Of a DNA stretch of 64,000 nucleotides, positions 55,601-63,956 are shown piece by piece. Every line of letters starts with the position of its first letter. Within the stretch, counting starts at the first letter, position 1. The stretch comes from Salinispora fenicalii (GTDB lineage Bacteria; Actinomycetota; Actinomycetes; Mycobacteriales; Micromonosporaceae): NCBI RefSeq assembly GCF_000514815.1, contig NZ_AZWQ01000016.1:184493-248492 (forward strand), written 5' to 3'. Under the pieces are notes generated by a model that searched no databases, was not told the origin of the DNA, and worked only from the letters and a program-made list of their open reading frames with translations. Position numbers and translations under genes: made by a program.

Positions 55601-56315
55601 CGCCGACACCCAGTCCCGCCCGGTTCCGGTGATCACGAGTCCGGAGTGGTCGGGCAGTGAGCACGGTGGTCGCCGGTACTCGGCGTTCACGATCAACACG
55701 GAACGACTGAAGCCGTGGCACACGTTGACCGGGCGGCAGCACTTCTTCCTGGACCACGACTGGATCCACGAGACGGGCGAGGCGCTGCCGATCTTCCGGC
55801 CACCGCTGGACATCCACCGGCTCTTCGGTGAGCCACGGCTCGGCGCCAACGGAGAGCTGGAGATCACCGTACGGTATCTGACCCCGCACTCGAAGTGGGC
55901 TATCCACTCGGAGTACCAGGACAACCTGCTCATGCTGACGCTGTCCCGCGGCGGGCCGACGATGTGGATGAGTGAAGCGGACGCGGCGAAGATCGGGGTA
56001 CGGGACAACGAGTGGATCGAGGCGGTCAACCGCAACGGTGTGCTGGTCTGCCGGGCGGTGGTCAGCTACAAGATGCCCGAGGGCACCGTCTACGTCTATC
56101 ACGCGCAGGAACGGGTGATAGACGTGCCGAAGGCGCAGCTCAACGGCCGCCGCGGCGGGATACACAACTCGCTCACCCGGCTGCTGGTCAAACCCACTCA
56201 CCTGATCGGCGGCTACGCGCAGCTCGCCTTCGCGTTCAACTATCTCGGGCCGACCGGCAACCAGCGCGACGAGGTGACGGTGGTCCGCCGCCGTTCGCAG
56301 GAGGTGCGGTACTGA
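52650..56315 (+). CDS. narG: Respiratory nitrate reductase alpha subunit
   Basis: 1221 residues, full NarG length. The FS0 cluster region HGVNCTGSCSWKVYV lies near residue 50; the molybdenum-ligand region is YDWYADLPVASPQ (Asp), with GDQTDVPESGDWWDA and WGSNVPVTRTPDAHW. It reduces nitrate to nitrite with electrons from NarH and bis-MGD. ATG 52650 is preferred over ATG 52641, whose GAGGA lies against the start. It overlaps narH by one base. It allows anaerobic or low-oxygen respiration; no nitrate transporter is in the window. Confidence 0.96.
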   Translation: MTGTTEHASRALLAVGGLVRRAEVAPDGRALYQIGGREADAFYRDRWSYDKVVRSTHGVNCTGSCSWKVYVRDGIITWEQQQTDYPSVGPDRPEYEPRGCPRGAAFSWYTYSPTRVRYPYARGVLMEMYREARQRLGDPLAAWAEIQSDPQRRRRYQQARGKGGLVRVSWDEALELVAAAHVHTIAEYGPDRIAGFSPIPAMSMVSHAVGARFLSLIGGSMLSFYDWYADLPVASPQMFGDQTDVPESGDWWDASYFIMWGSNVPVTRTPDAHWMAEARYRGQKVVVVSPDFADNVKFADEWMPAQPGTDGALAMAMGHVILKEFFVDWNTPRFFDYVRRFTDLPYLVGLEPSADGGYRPGKFVTAADLGEDDKEAAFRPVLWDSVADGPAVPNGSLGDRFSETGVGRWNLDLGEIVPRLSCAGGEAVEVLLPRFDTDQPEALRRGVPTARVGGRLVTTVFDLMLAQYGVARPDLPGNWPTGYDDAAEPYTPAWQEPITGVPAAQVARVAREFADNAERSGGRSMIVMGAGTNHWFHSDTTYRAMLALTTLTGCQGVNGGGWAHYVGQEKCRPVTGWQQLAFALDWVRPPRQMIGTAFWYVHTDQWRYDTYSADALAAPTGTGAFAGKHTVDLLAQSARLGWMPSMPTFDRNPLDLADEALAANPDDPARYVADALVDGRLGFAGADPDAPANWPRVLTVWRANLLGSSSKGNEYFLRHLLGTESNLRAEQAAADNRPADVVWRDEAPEGKLDLLLSLDFRMTSTTLFSDVVLPAATWYEKHDLSTTDMHPFVNAFTPAINPPWQTRTDFTAFHGIAKAFSALARRHLGVRKDLVAASLLHDTPDAMATPGGVVRDWRTGDAPAVPGRTMPKFVVVERDYGAVAEQMAALGPLLDRLGTTNKAVTVDVNREIDYLRRVNGVVRGGAGDGRPRLDSDIRACEAILALSGTTNGRIATEGFRFLERRTGQRLADLAAEAEGKQITFADTQSRPVPVITSPEWSGSEHGGRRYSAFTINTERLKPWHTLTGRQHFFLDHDWIHETGEALPIFRPPLDIHRLFGEPRLGANGELEITVRYLTPHSKWAIHSEYQDNLLMLTLSRGGPTMWMSEADAAKIGVRDNEWIEAVNRNGVLVCRAVVSYKMPEGTVYVYHAQERVIDVPKAQLNGRRGGIHNSLTRLLVKPTHLIGGYAQLAFAFNYLGPTGNQRDEVTVVRRRSQEVRY

Positions 56316-58042
56316 TGCGGGTGATGGCGCAGATGGCGATGGTCATGAACCTGGACAAGTGCATCGGGTGTCATACCTGCTCGGTGACCTGCAAGCAGGC
56401 GTGGACCAACCGATCCGGCGTGGAGTACGTCTGGTTCAACAACGTGGAGACCCGCCCCGGCCAGGGCTACCCGCGCACCTACGAGAACCAGCAGCGTTGG
56501 CAGGGCGGGTGGGTGCGTACCCGCTCCGGGCGGCTCAAGCCCCGCTCGGGTGGGCGGCTGAAGCGGATGTTCACCATCTTCGCCAACCCGAAGCTGCCCT
56601 CCATGCAGGACTACTACGAGCCCTGGACCTACGACTACGAGCACCTGATCACCGCGCCGTCCAGCGACGACATCCCGGTCGCCCGGCCGAAGTCCCTGCT
56701 CACCGGCGAGGACATGAAGATCACCTGGAGTGCGAACTGGGATGACTCCCTGGCCGGCGGGAACGAGATCACCGCAGGTGATCCGGTGTTGGCGAAGGTG
56801 TCCGAGCAGGTACGGCAGGAGTACGAGAAGACCTTCATGTTCTTCCTGCCCCGAATCTGCGAACACTGCCTCAACCCGTCCTGCGCCGCGTCCTGTCCCT
56901 CCGGGGCGATCTACAAACGCAGCGAGGACGGCATCGTGCTGGTCGATCAGGACCGCTGCCGCGGCTGGCGGATGTGCATCACCGGCTGCCCGTACAAGAA
57001 GGTGTACTTCAACCACCGCACCGGCAAGGCGGAGAAGTGCACGTTCTGCTTTCCCCGCATCGAGATCGGCCAGCCGACCATCTGCTCCGAGACCTGCGTC
57101 GGCCGGCTGCGCTACCTCGGCCTGCTCTTCTACGACAGCGACCGGGTGGCCGAGGCCGCCGCCACCGAAGCCGAACAGGACCTTTACGCGGCGCAGCGCT
57201 CGGTCTTCCTCGACCCCCACGACCCCGCCGTCGTGTCCGCCGCACGGGCGGGCGGGATCCCCGACGACTGGATCGAGGCCGCCCAGCAGTCCCCGATCTG
57301 GGACCTGATCATGAAGTATGAGGTGGCGCTGCCGCTGCACCCGGAGTACCGGACCATGCCGATGGTCTGGTACATCCCACCCCTGTCCCCCGTGGTGGAC
57401 GTGCTGCGCGACACCGGCCACGACGGTGAGGCGGCCGGCAACCTCTTCGGCGCGATCGACGCCCTCCGCATCCCCGTCGACTACCTCGCGGAGCTCTTCA
57501 CCGCCGGCGACCCAGCACCCGTACGCGCGGCGCTCGGCCGGCTCGCCGCCATGCGCGCCTACCAACGCCGCGGCAACCTCGGCGAGACACCGGACGAGGC
57601 CATCCCCGCCAGCGTCGGCATGACCAGCGACGAGATGGACGACATGTACCGCCTCCTGGCGGTCGCCAAGTACGAACAGCGCTACGTCATCCCCGCGGCC
57701 CACGCCGAGGACGCCCACCGCCTGGAAAAAATCGCCACCGAGTGCTCCCTGGACTACGAGGGCGGCCCTGGGATGGGCGGCGGCGGACCCTACGGGCAGG
57801 GCCCCTTCGGGGAATCCTCCGGCACGCCCGTACCGATCCAGGTGGAGACCTTTGACGCCCAACGCAGCCGGCAGCGGGCCGACTCCCTGACCACGCCCGG
57901 CGACCCGGCCCAGCGAACCAACCTGATCGACGCCGGTGGCGCGGGCGACCGGACCGGCGCCCGGCCACCGAAAGACCCGGCCGGCGGGGGCGGCGACGTG
58001 ACCAGCCCCGGCGTCCTCGACATCAACCGGGACCAGCCATGA
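56315..58042 (+). CDS. narH: Respiratory nitrate reductase beta subunit
   Basis: 575 residues, iron-sulfur subunit. NLDKCIGCHTCSVTCKQAW (Cys16, 19, 22, 26) holds the first cluster. CEHCLNPSCAASCPSGA and CRGWRMCITGCPYKK follow; the Trp in the latter replaces a Cys, as in NarH's 3Fe-4S cluster. CTFCFPRIEIG and TCVGRLRYLG come after. It passes electrons from NarI heme to NarG. An unusual Gly/Pro-rich tail (about 485-575) extends past the core. It overlaps narJ by four bases. Confidence 0.96.
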   Translation: MRVMAQMAMVMNLDKCIGCHTCSVTCKQAWTNRSGVEYVWFNNVETRPGQGYPRTYENQQRWQGGWVRTRSGRLKPRSGGRLKRMFTIFANPKLPSMQDYYEPWTYDYEHLITAPSSDDIPVARPKSLLTGEDMKITWSANWDDSLAGGNEITAGDPVLAKVSEQVRQEYEKTFMFFLPRICEHCLNPSCAASCPSGAIYKRSEDGIVLVDQDRCRGWRMCITGCPYKKVYFNHRTGKAEKCTFCFPRIEIGQPTICSETCVGRLRYLGLLFYDSDRVAEAAATEAEQDLYAAQRSVFLDPHDPAVVSAARAGGIPDDWIEAAQQSPIWDLIMKYEVALPLHPEYRTMPMVWYIPPLSPVVDVLRDTGHDGEAAGNLFGAIDALRIPVDYLAELFTAGDPAPVRAALGRLAAMRAYQRRGNLGETPDEAIPASVGMTSDEMDDMYRLLAVAKYEQRYVIPAAHAEDAHRLEKIATECSLDYEGGPGMGGGGPYGQGPFGESSGTPVPIQVETFDAQRSRQRADSLTTPGDPAQRTNLIDAGGAGDRTGARPPKDPAGGGGDVTSPGVLDINRDQP

Positions 58043-58665
58043 ACACGGAACCGATGCCCTGGCGGCCCGTCGCCGCCCGCGCCGCCTCGCTGCTGCTGCG
58101 CTACCCCGATGAGGAAGTCCTCGCCGCGCTGCCGATCATCCGGGCTGCCCTCGACGCACTCCCCGACGCCGTGGCGAAGCCGCTACAACAAGTGATCACC
58201 CATCGGGAAGCAACCGCCCCCGGCGACCTGCGCGCCGCGTACGTGCAGCTGTTCGACTTCCGCCGCCGGTGCTGCCTGCACCTGAGCTACTACACCTGCG
58301 GCGACACCCGGCGCCGCGGCGAGGCGCTGGTCGGCTTCGCCGCCGCGTACAAGGCCGCCGGGATGACGGTGGTCGACGGCGAGTTGCCCGACTATCTGCC
58401 GGCGCTGCTCGACCTGGCCGCCGAGGACGACACCGGCTGGCGGCTGCTGCACGACAACCGGGTCGGCCTCGACCTGCTCGCCGAGTCGCTGGGCAAGGAG
58501 GAGTCCGCGTACCAGCACGCGGTCGAGGCGGTCCGGGCCATGCTGCCCGCCCCGCGCCCCGCCGACCTCGCCGCCGCGCTCCGGCTGGCCCGCACCGGCC
58601 CGCCGGCCGAAGAGGTGGGCCTTGAACCGTACGGACTCGTTGACACCACTGGGGGGCGCAGATGA
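58039..58665 (+). CDS. narJ: Nitrate reductase assembly chaperone
   Basis: 208 residues of the NarJ/TorD-like helical fold: AASLLLRYPDEEVLAALP near the start and LFDFRRRCCLHLSYYTCGDTRRRG (about 73-97) in the core. It inserts molybdenum cofactor into NarG before membrane assembly. It overlaps narH and narI by four bases each. Confidence 0.93.
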   Translation: MNTEPMPWRPVAARAASLLLRYPDEEVLAALPIIRAALDALPDAVAKPLQQVITHREATAPGDLRAAYVQLFDFRRRCCLHLSYYTCGDTRRRGEALVGFAAAYKAAGMTVVDGELPDYLPALLDLAAEDDTGWRLLHDNRVGLDLLAESLGKEESAYQHAVEAVRAMLPAPRPADLAAALRLARTGPPAEEVGLEPYGLVDTTGGRR

Positions 58666-59420
58666 ACACGGTGCACGTGCTGCTCTGGGTGGTCTACCCG
58701 TACCTGGCCATCACGATCCTGATCGGCGGCCTGATCTGGCGCTATCGCTACGACAAGTTCGGCTGGACCACCCGCTCCACCCAGCTGTACGAGACCGCCT
58801 TGTTGCGCTGGGGCAGCCCGCTGTTCCACTTCGGCGTACTCATGGTGTTGATCGGACACGTGGTCGGCCTGCTCATCCCCAAGTCCTGGACCGAGGCCGT
58901 CGGCATCACCGAGCACAACTACCACTTCATGGCCGTCTTCATCGGCACCGTCGCCGGGTTCTGCACCCTCGCCGGAATGGTCATCCTGATCGCCCGCCGC
59001 CGCTTCACCGGCCCCGTCTTCGCCGCCACCACCCGCAACGACAAGGCGATGTACGTGTTTCTCGCGGCCGTCATCGTGCTGGGACTCTGGAACACGGTGC
59101 GGGGCAACATCACCGAAGGGGGCTACGACTACCGCGCGGACCTCTCTCCCTGGTTTCGGTCGCTGTTCTACTTCAGCCCCGATCCCGAGCTTATGACCAG
59201 CGTGCCGATCGGCTTCCAACTCCACGTCGTGGCCGCGTTCGCCCTCTTCGCGTTCTGGCCCTTCACCCGGCTGGTGCACGCCTTCAGCGCGCCGATCGGC
59301 TACGTCACCCGACCGTACGTCGTCTACCGCAGCTACGGGACCCGGCCGCGCCCGTCTCGGCCGGGCTGGGAAGGGCCGCCGACGCTGCCGACCCGCTCCT
59401 CGTCCCGAAGCCGACGGTGA
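58662..59420 (+). CDS. narI: Respiratory nitrate reductase gamma subunit (cytochrome b)
   Basis: 252 residues with five membrane helices: VLLWVVYPYLAITILIGG, then LFHFGVLMVLIGHVVGLLIP with the heme-ligand His residues, and FQLHVVAAFALFAFWPFTRLVHAF. It oxidises menaquinol and gives electrons to NarH. The C-terminal tail is Arg/Pro/Ser-rich. It is the last nar gene; flavohemoglobin follows 150 bp later. Confidence 0.94.
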   Translation: MNTVHVLLWVVYPYLAITILIGGLIWRYRYDKFGWTTRSTQLYETALLRWGSPLFHFGVLMVLIGHVVGLLIPKSWTEAVGITEHNYHFMAVFIGTVAGFCTLAGMVILIARRRFTGPVFAATTRNDKAMYVFLAAVIVLGLWNTVRGNITEGGYDYRADLSPWFRSLFYFSPDPELMTSVPIGFQLHVVAAFALFAFWPFTRLVHAFSAPIGYVTRPYVVYRSYGTRPRPSRPGWEGPPTLPTRSSSRSRR

Positions 59421-59569
59421 CGAGCTCCGCACAGAACCCGGGACCTTCGACCCTGAACCCGGCTGTTGTGTCCCTGTTCGGTGGAACTAGGTCATGTTTC
59501 CGCAGACTCGCTCGGGGTGAGCCGAGGAAACCAAGGCCTTCACGCCGATCGATGCTCAAAGGAGTGGTC

Positions 59570-60781
59570 TTGCTCTCGCAATCTTCAGCAGCAGTGGTTA
59601 CGGCGACCCTGCCCGCTGTGCAGGCGCACGGTGAAGCGATCACCAGCCGGTTCTACCAGCGAATGTTCAAGGCCCACCCGGAGCTACTGAACATCTTCAA
59701 CAAGGGCCACCAGGCCACCGGGGAGCAGCCGGCCGCGCTCGCCACCTCCGTGGTCGCCTACGCCGAACACCTCGTCGGCGGCGGAGACGAGAAATCGTGG
59801 GAGCTGATCCTGAGCCGGGTCGCGCACAAGCACGCCTCGCTCGGCATCACCGCCACCCAGTACACGATCGTCGGCCGACACCTGCTCGCCGCGGTCGCCG
59901 AGGTGCTCGGTGAGGCCGTGACCGCCGAGGTCGCGGCAGCCTGGGACGAGGTGTACTGGCTGCTCGCCTGCGAGCTGATCGCCCGGGAGGCGCGGCTCTA
60001 CACCCAGGCCGGGGTGGGCGAGGACGGGTCGGTGTGGCGGCACTGGCAGGTCGTGGAGTGCATCCAGGAGACAGCGGATGTCGTCTCCTTCCGCCTGACC
60101 CCAGCCGACGGTGGCCCGCTACCCACCTTCACGCCCGGGCAGTACGTCTCGGTCGCGGTCGACCTGGACGGTGGGGGGCAGCAGATCCGGCAGTACAGCC
60201 TCTCCGGCCGACCCGGCGAGTCCTTCTGGCAGATCACCATCAAGCGGGTACACGCCACCGGCGACGCCCCCGAGGGCGTGGTCTCAAACCTCCTGCACGA
60301 GCGGGTAACCGCCGGTGACACGCTCCGGCTCAGCCCACCGTTCGGCGAGGTCAGCGCGGTCGGGGACGCGGGCCCGCTGCTGCTGATCAGCGCCGGGATC
60401 GGGCTCACCCCGGCGATGTCGGCCCTGCATCACCTGGCCGCCACCGAGACCGACCGGGAGGTGGTGCTGGTGCACGCTGACCGCAGCGCCGCCGCCCACG
60501 CCCGCCGCCACGAGCTGCCGGACCTGGCGGAACAGTTGCCGAACTTGTCGGTGCAGCTCTGCTACGAGGATGCCGTCGGTGGTGAGTTGGACCGGCTGAA
60601 GGCGGAGGTCACGGCCGGCCAGCTGGACCCGGGCCGGATTCCGCTACCGGCCGGCGCCTACGTCCACCTCTGCGGGCCGGTGCCGTTCATGTACCAGGTC
60701 CGCGCCGAACTCCTTCGCCGAGGCGTGTCGAAGGACCGGATCCGCTACGACGTGTTCGGCCCGGGAATGTTGCGCGACTAG
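59570..60781 (+). CDS. hmp: Flavohemoglobin, nitric oxide dioxygenase
   Basis: 403 residues from TTG 59570 (MLSQSSAAVV), preceded by AAAGGAG; ATG 59552 would add six residues and has no ribosome site. A globin domain (1-140, proximal His in AHKHASLGI) is followed by FAD-binding (RQYSLSGRP) and NAD-binding (SAGIGLTPAMSALHH) ferredoxin-reductase domains. It detoxifies NO to nitrate. Placement after narGHJI fits removal of NO made from nitrite. Confidence 0.94.
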   Translation: MLSQSSAAVVTATLPAVQAHGEAITSRFYQRMFKAHPELLNIFNKGHQATGEQPAALATSVVAYAEHLVGGGDEKSWELILSRVAHKHASLGITATQYTIVGRHLLAAVAEVLGEAVTAEVAAAWDEVYWLLACELIAREARLYTQAGVGEDGSVWRHWQVVECIQETADVVSFRLTPADGGPLPTFTPGQYVSVAVDLDGGGQQIRQYSLSGRPGESFWQITIKRVHATGDAPEGVVSNLLHERVTAGDTLRLSPPFGEVSAVGDAGPLLLISAGIGLTPAMSALHHLAATETDREVVLVHADRSAAAHARRHELPDLAEQLPNLSVQLCYEDAVGGELDRLKAEVTAGQLDPGRIPLPAGAYVHLCGPVPFMYQVRAELLRRGVSKDRIRYDVFGPGMLRD

Positions 60782-60794
60782 ATCCTCCCTCTTC

Positions 60795-60832
60795 GGGCTG
60801 ACCCCACGGCTGCGTGGCCGTGGGGTCAGCCC
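60795..60832. terminator. Strong bidirectional terminator
   Basis: A perfect 15-bp stem (60795-60809 with 60818-60832; first arm begins GGGCTGACC) around an 8-nt loop, exactly between the convergent hmp and ywiC-like genes. Confidence 0.9.
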
Positions 60833-60833
60833 G

Positions 60834-61673
60834 TCAGGAGACCAACACCAGCGTGCCGAGCACCAGAACCGAGCAGACAATCTCGATCATGCCGACCGGG
60901 GCCGGGCGCAGTGCGCGGCCGGGCAGCAGCCAGGCCCGGATCAACAACACCAGGAAGATCGGGGCGAGCCCCACGTCAAGCAGGGTCGCCACGACCAGCG
61001 CCGCCAGGTGGAAGCCGATGGACAGGCGCCGGTAGGAGGTGCTGCCGCGCTCCCGGATCATGGTCTTGACATAGCAGACGGTGCCGGTCAGGTAGAGCAG
61101 CAGCACCACGAAGGCCGGAACAACCCGCTCCGGCGACACTCCCGCGACCGTGGCCACGACAAAGATCAGCAGACAGCTCTGCACCACCGAGGCGAGGTCG
61201 TTGAGCAGAGCCCGCTCGCGCCGGCGCCAGGCGTACCCGGCGTTGACGGCCAGCAGCGCCGCAAAGGCCGGGGCGTACCAGAGCACGGCCGGCCGAACCA
61301 CCACCACCGCCAGCGCCAACGGCGCCGTGACCAGGGCGTAGAGCCGGAGCTGGGCAAGGTAGCGGCGCGGTCGTCGACTCTTGAAAGCCTGAAAGACGTA
61401 GTAGGACAGCAGGTAGCCGGCCAACCAGGCACCGAGCAGCGGCAGCTGCGGCCAGCCTGGTCCGACCAAGGCGACCCCGACCAGGTACGGCAGGAGGAGC
61501 ATCGCCCAGGCGCCGTGCTGTGGCGGCAGATAACGGCGGAGCACGCGCTGACGGTTGCCGGGCCGACGCGTGGCGGCGCGGCCGGAGGTGGTGGCGCGGC
61601 CGGAGGTGGTGGCGCGGCCGGTGGTGGTGGCGGGGCCGGTGGTCTCGGGTGCGGCCGGCGACTGGGTGCTCAT
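60834..61673 (-). CDS. YwiC-like membrane protein
   Basis: 279 residues: YLPPQHGAWAMLLLPYLVG is the YwiC signature, FQAFKSRRPRRYLAQLRLYAL and VKTMIRERGSTSYR follow, and about eight helices are predicted. The N-terminal 40 residues are a Thr/Gly/Arg repeat (61575-61628). YwiC-like genes often neighbour nitrate reductase operons, also in Bacillus. The function is unknown, possibly quinone- or heme-related. The start overlaps the stop of the upstream regulator (ATGA). Confidence 0.83.
   Translation of the reverse strand: MSTQSPAAPETTGPATTTGRATTSGRATTSGRAATRRPGNRQRVLRRYLPPQHGAWAMLLLPYLVGVALVGPGWPQLPLLGAWLAGYLLSYYVFQAFKSRRPRRYLAQLRLYALVTAPLALAVVVVRPAVLWYAPAFAALLAVNAGYAWRRRERALLNDLASVVQSCLLIFVVATVAGVSPERVVPAFVVLLLYLTGTVCYVKTMIRERGSTSYRRLSIGFHLAALVVATLLDVGLAPIFLVLLIRAWLLPGRALRPAPVGMIEIVCSVLVLGTLVLVS
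61575..61628 (-). repeat. Three 18-bp tandem repeats in ywiC-like gene
   Basis: Two identical 18-bp units (61575-61592, 61593-61610) and a third with one mismatch (61611-61628) encode the TTSGRA repeats in the cytosolic N-terminus. Confidence 0.85.
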
Positions 61674-62404
61674 ACCGGTCGGGTGGAGTCGGACGGGAGA
61701 GAGAGCCGCACCACACAGGCGGTGGGCGCGCCGAACGGCTCCAGCACGGCATCGCTCGCGGGGGCGCCCGCCTGTTCCAAGGCGCCGCGGACGACGCCGA
61801 CGTGCAGCCCGCAGATGGCGTCCGGATTCTGGCTCACCAGTTCGAGGAAGGGGCAGGTATGCAGGTGGATCTCGGTGTGCCCGTCCGCCGCCTGCTTCAG
61901 GTCGGGGTCGAAGCCCAGGCCGCGCAGGACCGCGATCGCGGTATCGACCGGCTTCTGCCCTCGGGGGGTCGCCGCCGCCAGATGCCGCCCCCAGTCGTGA
62001 CCGGCGCGGACAGCCTCGGTCCGGGCGTCACCCCGGCTCTGCCGGGCCAGGTGATCGAGCAGCGCTGCGGTGAGGGCGCGGTACGGCGCCGGCGCGGGCG
62101 CCTCCTCGGGCACTGTCCGGTAGCGCCAAGCCGGCCGTCCCGGCTGACCTCCGCTGGCGCGGGCCTTGACCAGCAGGCCGGCATTGACGAGCCGGTCGAG
62201 GTGGCTGCGAGCGGTGGAGGGGTGCAGGCCGGTCCGCGCACTGATCTCAGCGATGGTGAGGCCACCGTCGGCAGCGCGGGTCAGTTCCAGGATTGATGCC
62301 CGACTGACGGTGCCGAGCGCCCGATGCTGGGTGGTGTCAATGGCTTGCCCGGTCGGCCCGATGTTCACGGTTGTCACGCTTAGCAATGTTACAACGTCAA
62401 ACAT
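61670..62404 (-). CDS. Winged-helix regulator with Cys/His sensor motif
   Basis: 245 residues from ATG 62404; GTGs at 62377 or 62368 are also possible. An ArsR/SufR-like helix-turn-helix (LTIAEISARTGLHPSTARSHLDRLVNAG) is followed by a domain ending in HTCPFLELVSQNPDAICGLHVG. The C-PF-(x)n-C-GLH pattern resembles iron-sulfur or metal-sensing pockets of SufR-type regulators. As the first gene before ywiC and near narGHJI-hmp it is a candidate NO, redox or nitrate sensor. The ligand is inference. Confidence 0.75.
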   Translation of the reverse strand: MFDVVTLLSVTTVNIGPTGQAIDTTQHRALGTVSRASILELTRAADGGLTIAEISARTGLHPSTARSHLDRLVNAGLLVKARASGGQPGRPAWRYRTVPEEAPAPAPYRALTAALLDHLARQSRGDARTEAVRAGHDWGRHLAAATPRGQKPVDTAIAVLRGLGFDPDLKQAADGHTEIHLHTCPFLELVSQNPDAICGLHVGVVRGALEQAGAPASDAVLEPFGAPTACVVRLSLPSDSTRPV

Positions 62405-62543
62405 CGTCAAAACCCGGAGCCGAACCCGCCCCGGGCCCTCTCGCACCACCGCTGCACTGCACCGACATGGCTGGGGGCGGGGATAGCCGGGGCGCCGGGG
62501 CACGGCTACGGTCGGAGGGTCCGACGCACGGAGAGGTTGGCCG

Positions 62544-63956
62544 GTGCGGCTACTCAGCTGGTTGTCCGAGTCCATTGACGAGCGGCCGAACGCGGTCCAG
62601 ATCAACGACCGGGGCGTGCCCTGGGTGGAGCTGCGGCGGCTCGCCGCGGCCGTCGCCGACGACCTGCACGGCCTGGATCGGGTGGCCGTCGAGGCCAGCA
62701 CGGATCTGACGACGGTGGTCGGGGTCGCCGGGGCGCTGCTGGCGGGTACGGCGGTCGTGCCGGTGCCGCCGGACGCCGGGCCGCGGGAGCGGGACCACAT
62801 CCTGCGCGACTCGGCCGCCGAGGCGGTACTCGTGCCGGCGCACGGGGAACATCGGGGCGACGACTACCCTGGCCGGCCGCTCATCCCGGTCGACCTCACC
62901 CGCCGGGCGGACAGCATCCGCCCGGAGCCCGACCCCGCCGACACCGCGCTGATCCTCTACACCAGCGGCACCACGGGGGCGCCGAAGGGGGTGGTGCTCT
63001 CCCGCCGGGCCATCGCCGCCTGCCTGGACGGGCTCGCCGACGCCTGGGACTGGGCCCCCGACGATCTGCTGGTGCACGGGCTGCCCCTGTTCCACGTGCA
63101 CGGCCTGGTCCTCGGTGTGCTCGGCCCGCTGCGGCTGGGCGGCCGACTGCACCACGTGGGCCGGCCCACCCCGGAGCGGTACGCGGATGCGGCCGGCTCG
63201 CTCTACTTCGGGGTGCCGACCATCTGGTCCCGGATCGTCGCCGCGCCGGAGGCCGCCCGGGCCCTGCGCTCGGCCCGGCTGTTGGTTTCCGGCAGCGCCG
63301 CCCTGCCCACGGCCGTCGGCGCCGGCCTCACCGCACTGACCGGCCGCCGGGTCGTGCAGCGGTACGGCATGACCGAGACGTTGATCACGGTCAGCGCCCG
63401 CGCCGATGGTCCGCACCAACCGGACATGGTGGGGCTGCCGCTGCCCGGGGTTCGTACCCGCCTGGTGGACGACGACGGCGCTCCGCTGCCCGCTGACGGG
63501 GAGACGATGGGTGAGCTGCAGGTGTGCGGACCCACCCTCTTTGACGGGTATCTGCACCGGCCGGAGGCCGATGCGGCCAGCCACACCTCCGACGGGTGGT
63601 TCCGCACCGGCGATGTGGCCACAATTGGTCCGGACGGCTGGCATCGAATCGTCGGCCGGGCCGCCACTGACTTGATCAAGAGCGGTGGCTATCGGATCGG
63701 CGCCGGCGAGGTGGAGGACGCGCTGCTGGCCCACCCGGGAGTCCGGGAGGCCGCCGTGGTCGGCGTCCCCGACTCCGACCTCGGCCAGCAGGTGACGGCG
63801 TACGTGGTAAGCGACGGCGTAACGGAGTCGGAGTTGATCGACTTTGTGGCCCGGCAGTTGTCGGCGCACAAGCGTCCGCGGCAGGTACGGCGGGTCGATG
63901 CCCTACCCCGCAACGCCCTGGGCAAAGTGCAGAAGTCTCGCCTGACCACGGAGTGA
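62544..63956 (+). CDS. AMP-binding acyl-CoA synthetase, MatB-like
   Basis: 470 residues. YTSGTTGAPKGVVLS near residue 139 is the phosphate loop, LVHGLPLFHVHGLVLGVLG recalls malonyl-CoA synthetases, QRYGMTETLI is the A5 motif, GWFRTGDVATI and GRAATDLIKSGGYRIGAGEVE are A7-A8, and the catalytic Lys lies in NALGKVQKSRL. It may make malonyl- or methylmalonyl-CoA, or another acyl-CoA. It is not near enough to the PKS to assign it there. The GTG start has GGAGAGG upstream. Confidence 0.85.
   Translation: MRLLSWLSESIDERPNAVQINDRGVPWVELRRLAAAVADDLHGLDRVAVEASTDLTTVVGVAGALLAGTAVVPVPPDAGPRERDHILRDSAAEAVLVPAHGEHRGDDYPGRPLIPVDLTRRADSIRPEPDPADTALILYTSGTTGAPKGVVLSRRAIAACLDGLADAWDWAPDDLLVHGLPLFHVHGLVLGVLGPLRLGGRLHHVGRPTPERYADAAGSLYFGVPTIWSRIVAAPEAARALRSARLLVSGSAALPTAVGAGLTALTGRRVVQRYGMTETLITVSARADGPHQPDMVGLPLPGVRTRLVDDDGAPLPADGETMGELQVCGPTLFDGYLHRPEADAASHTSDGWFRTGDVATIGPDGWHRIVGRAATDLIKSGGYRIGAGEVEDALLAHPGVREAAVVGVPDSDLGQQVTAYVVSDGVTESELIDFVARQLSAHKRPRQVRRVDALPRNALGKVQKSRLTTE

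Noticed and set aside
56240..57862. Long minus-strand frame (540 codons) opposite narH
   Set aside because: Shadow of narH; no recognisable domain.
58622..59569. Long N-terminal extension of flavohemoglobin through the narI region
   Set aside because: It overlaps narI in another frame; the globin domain starts at 59570.
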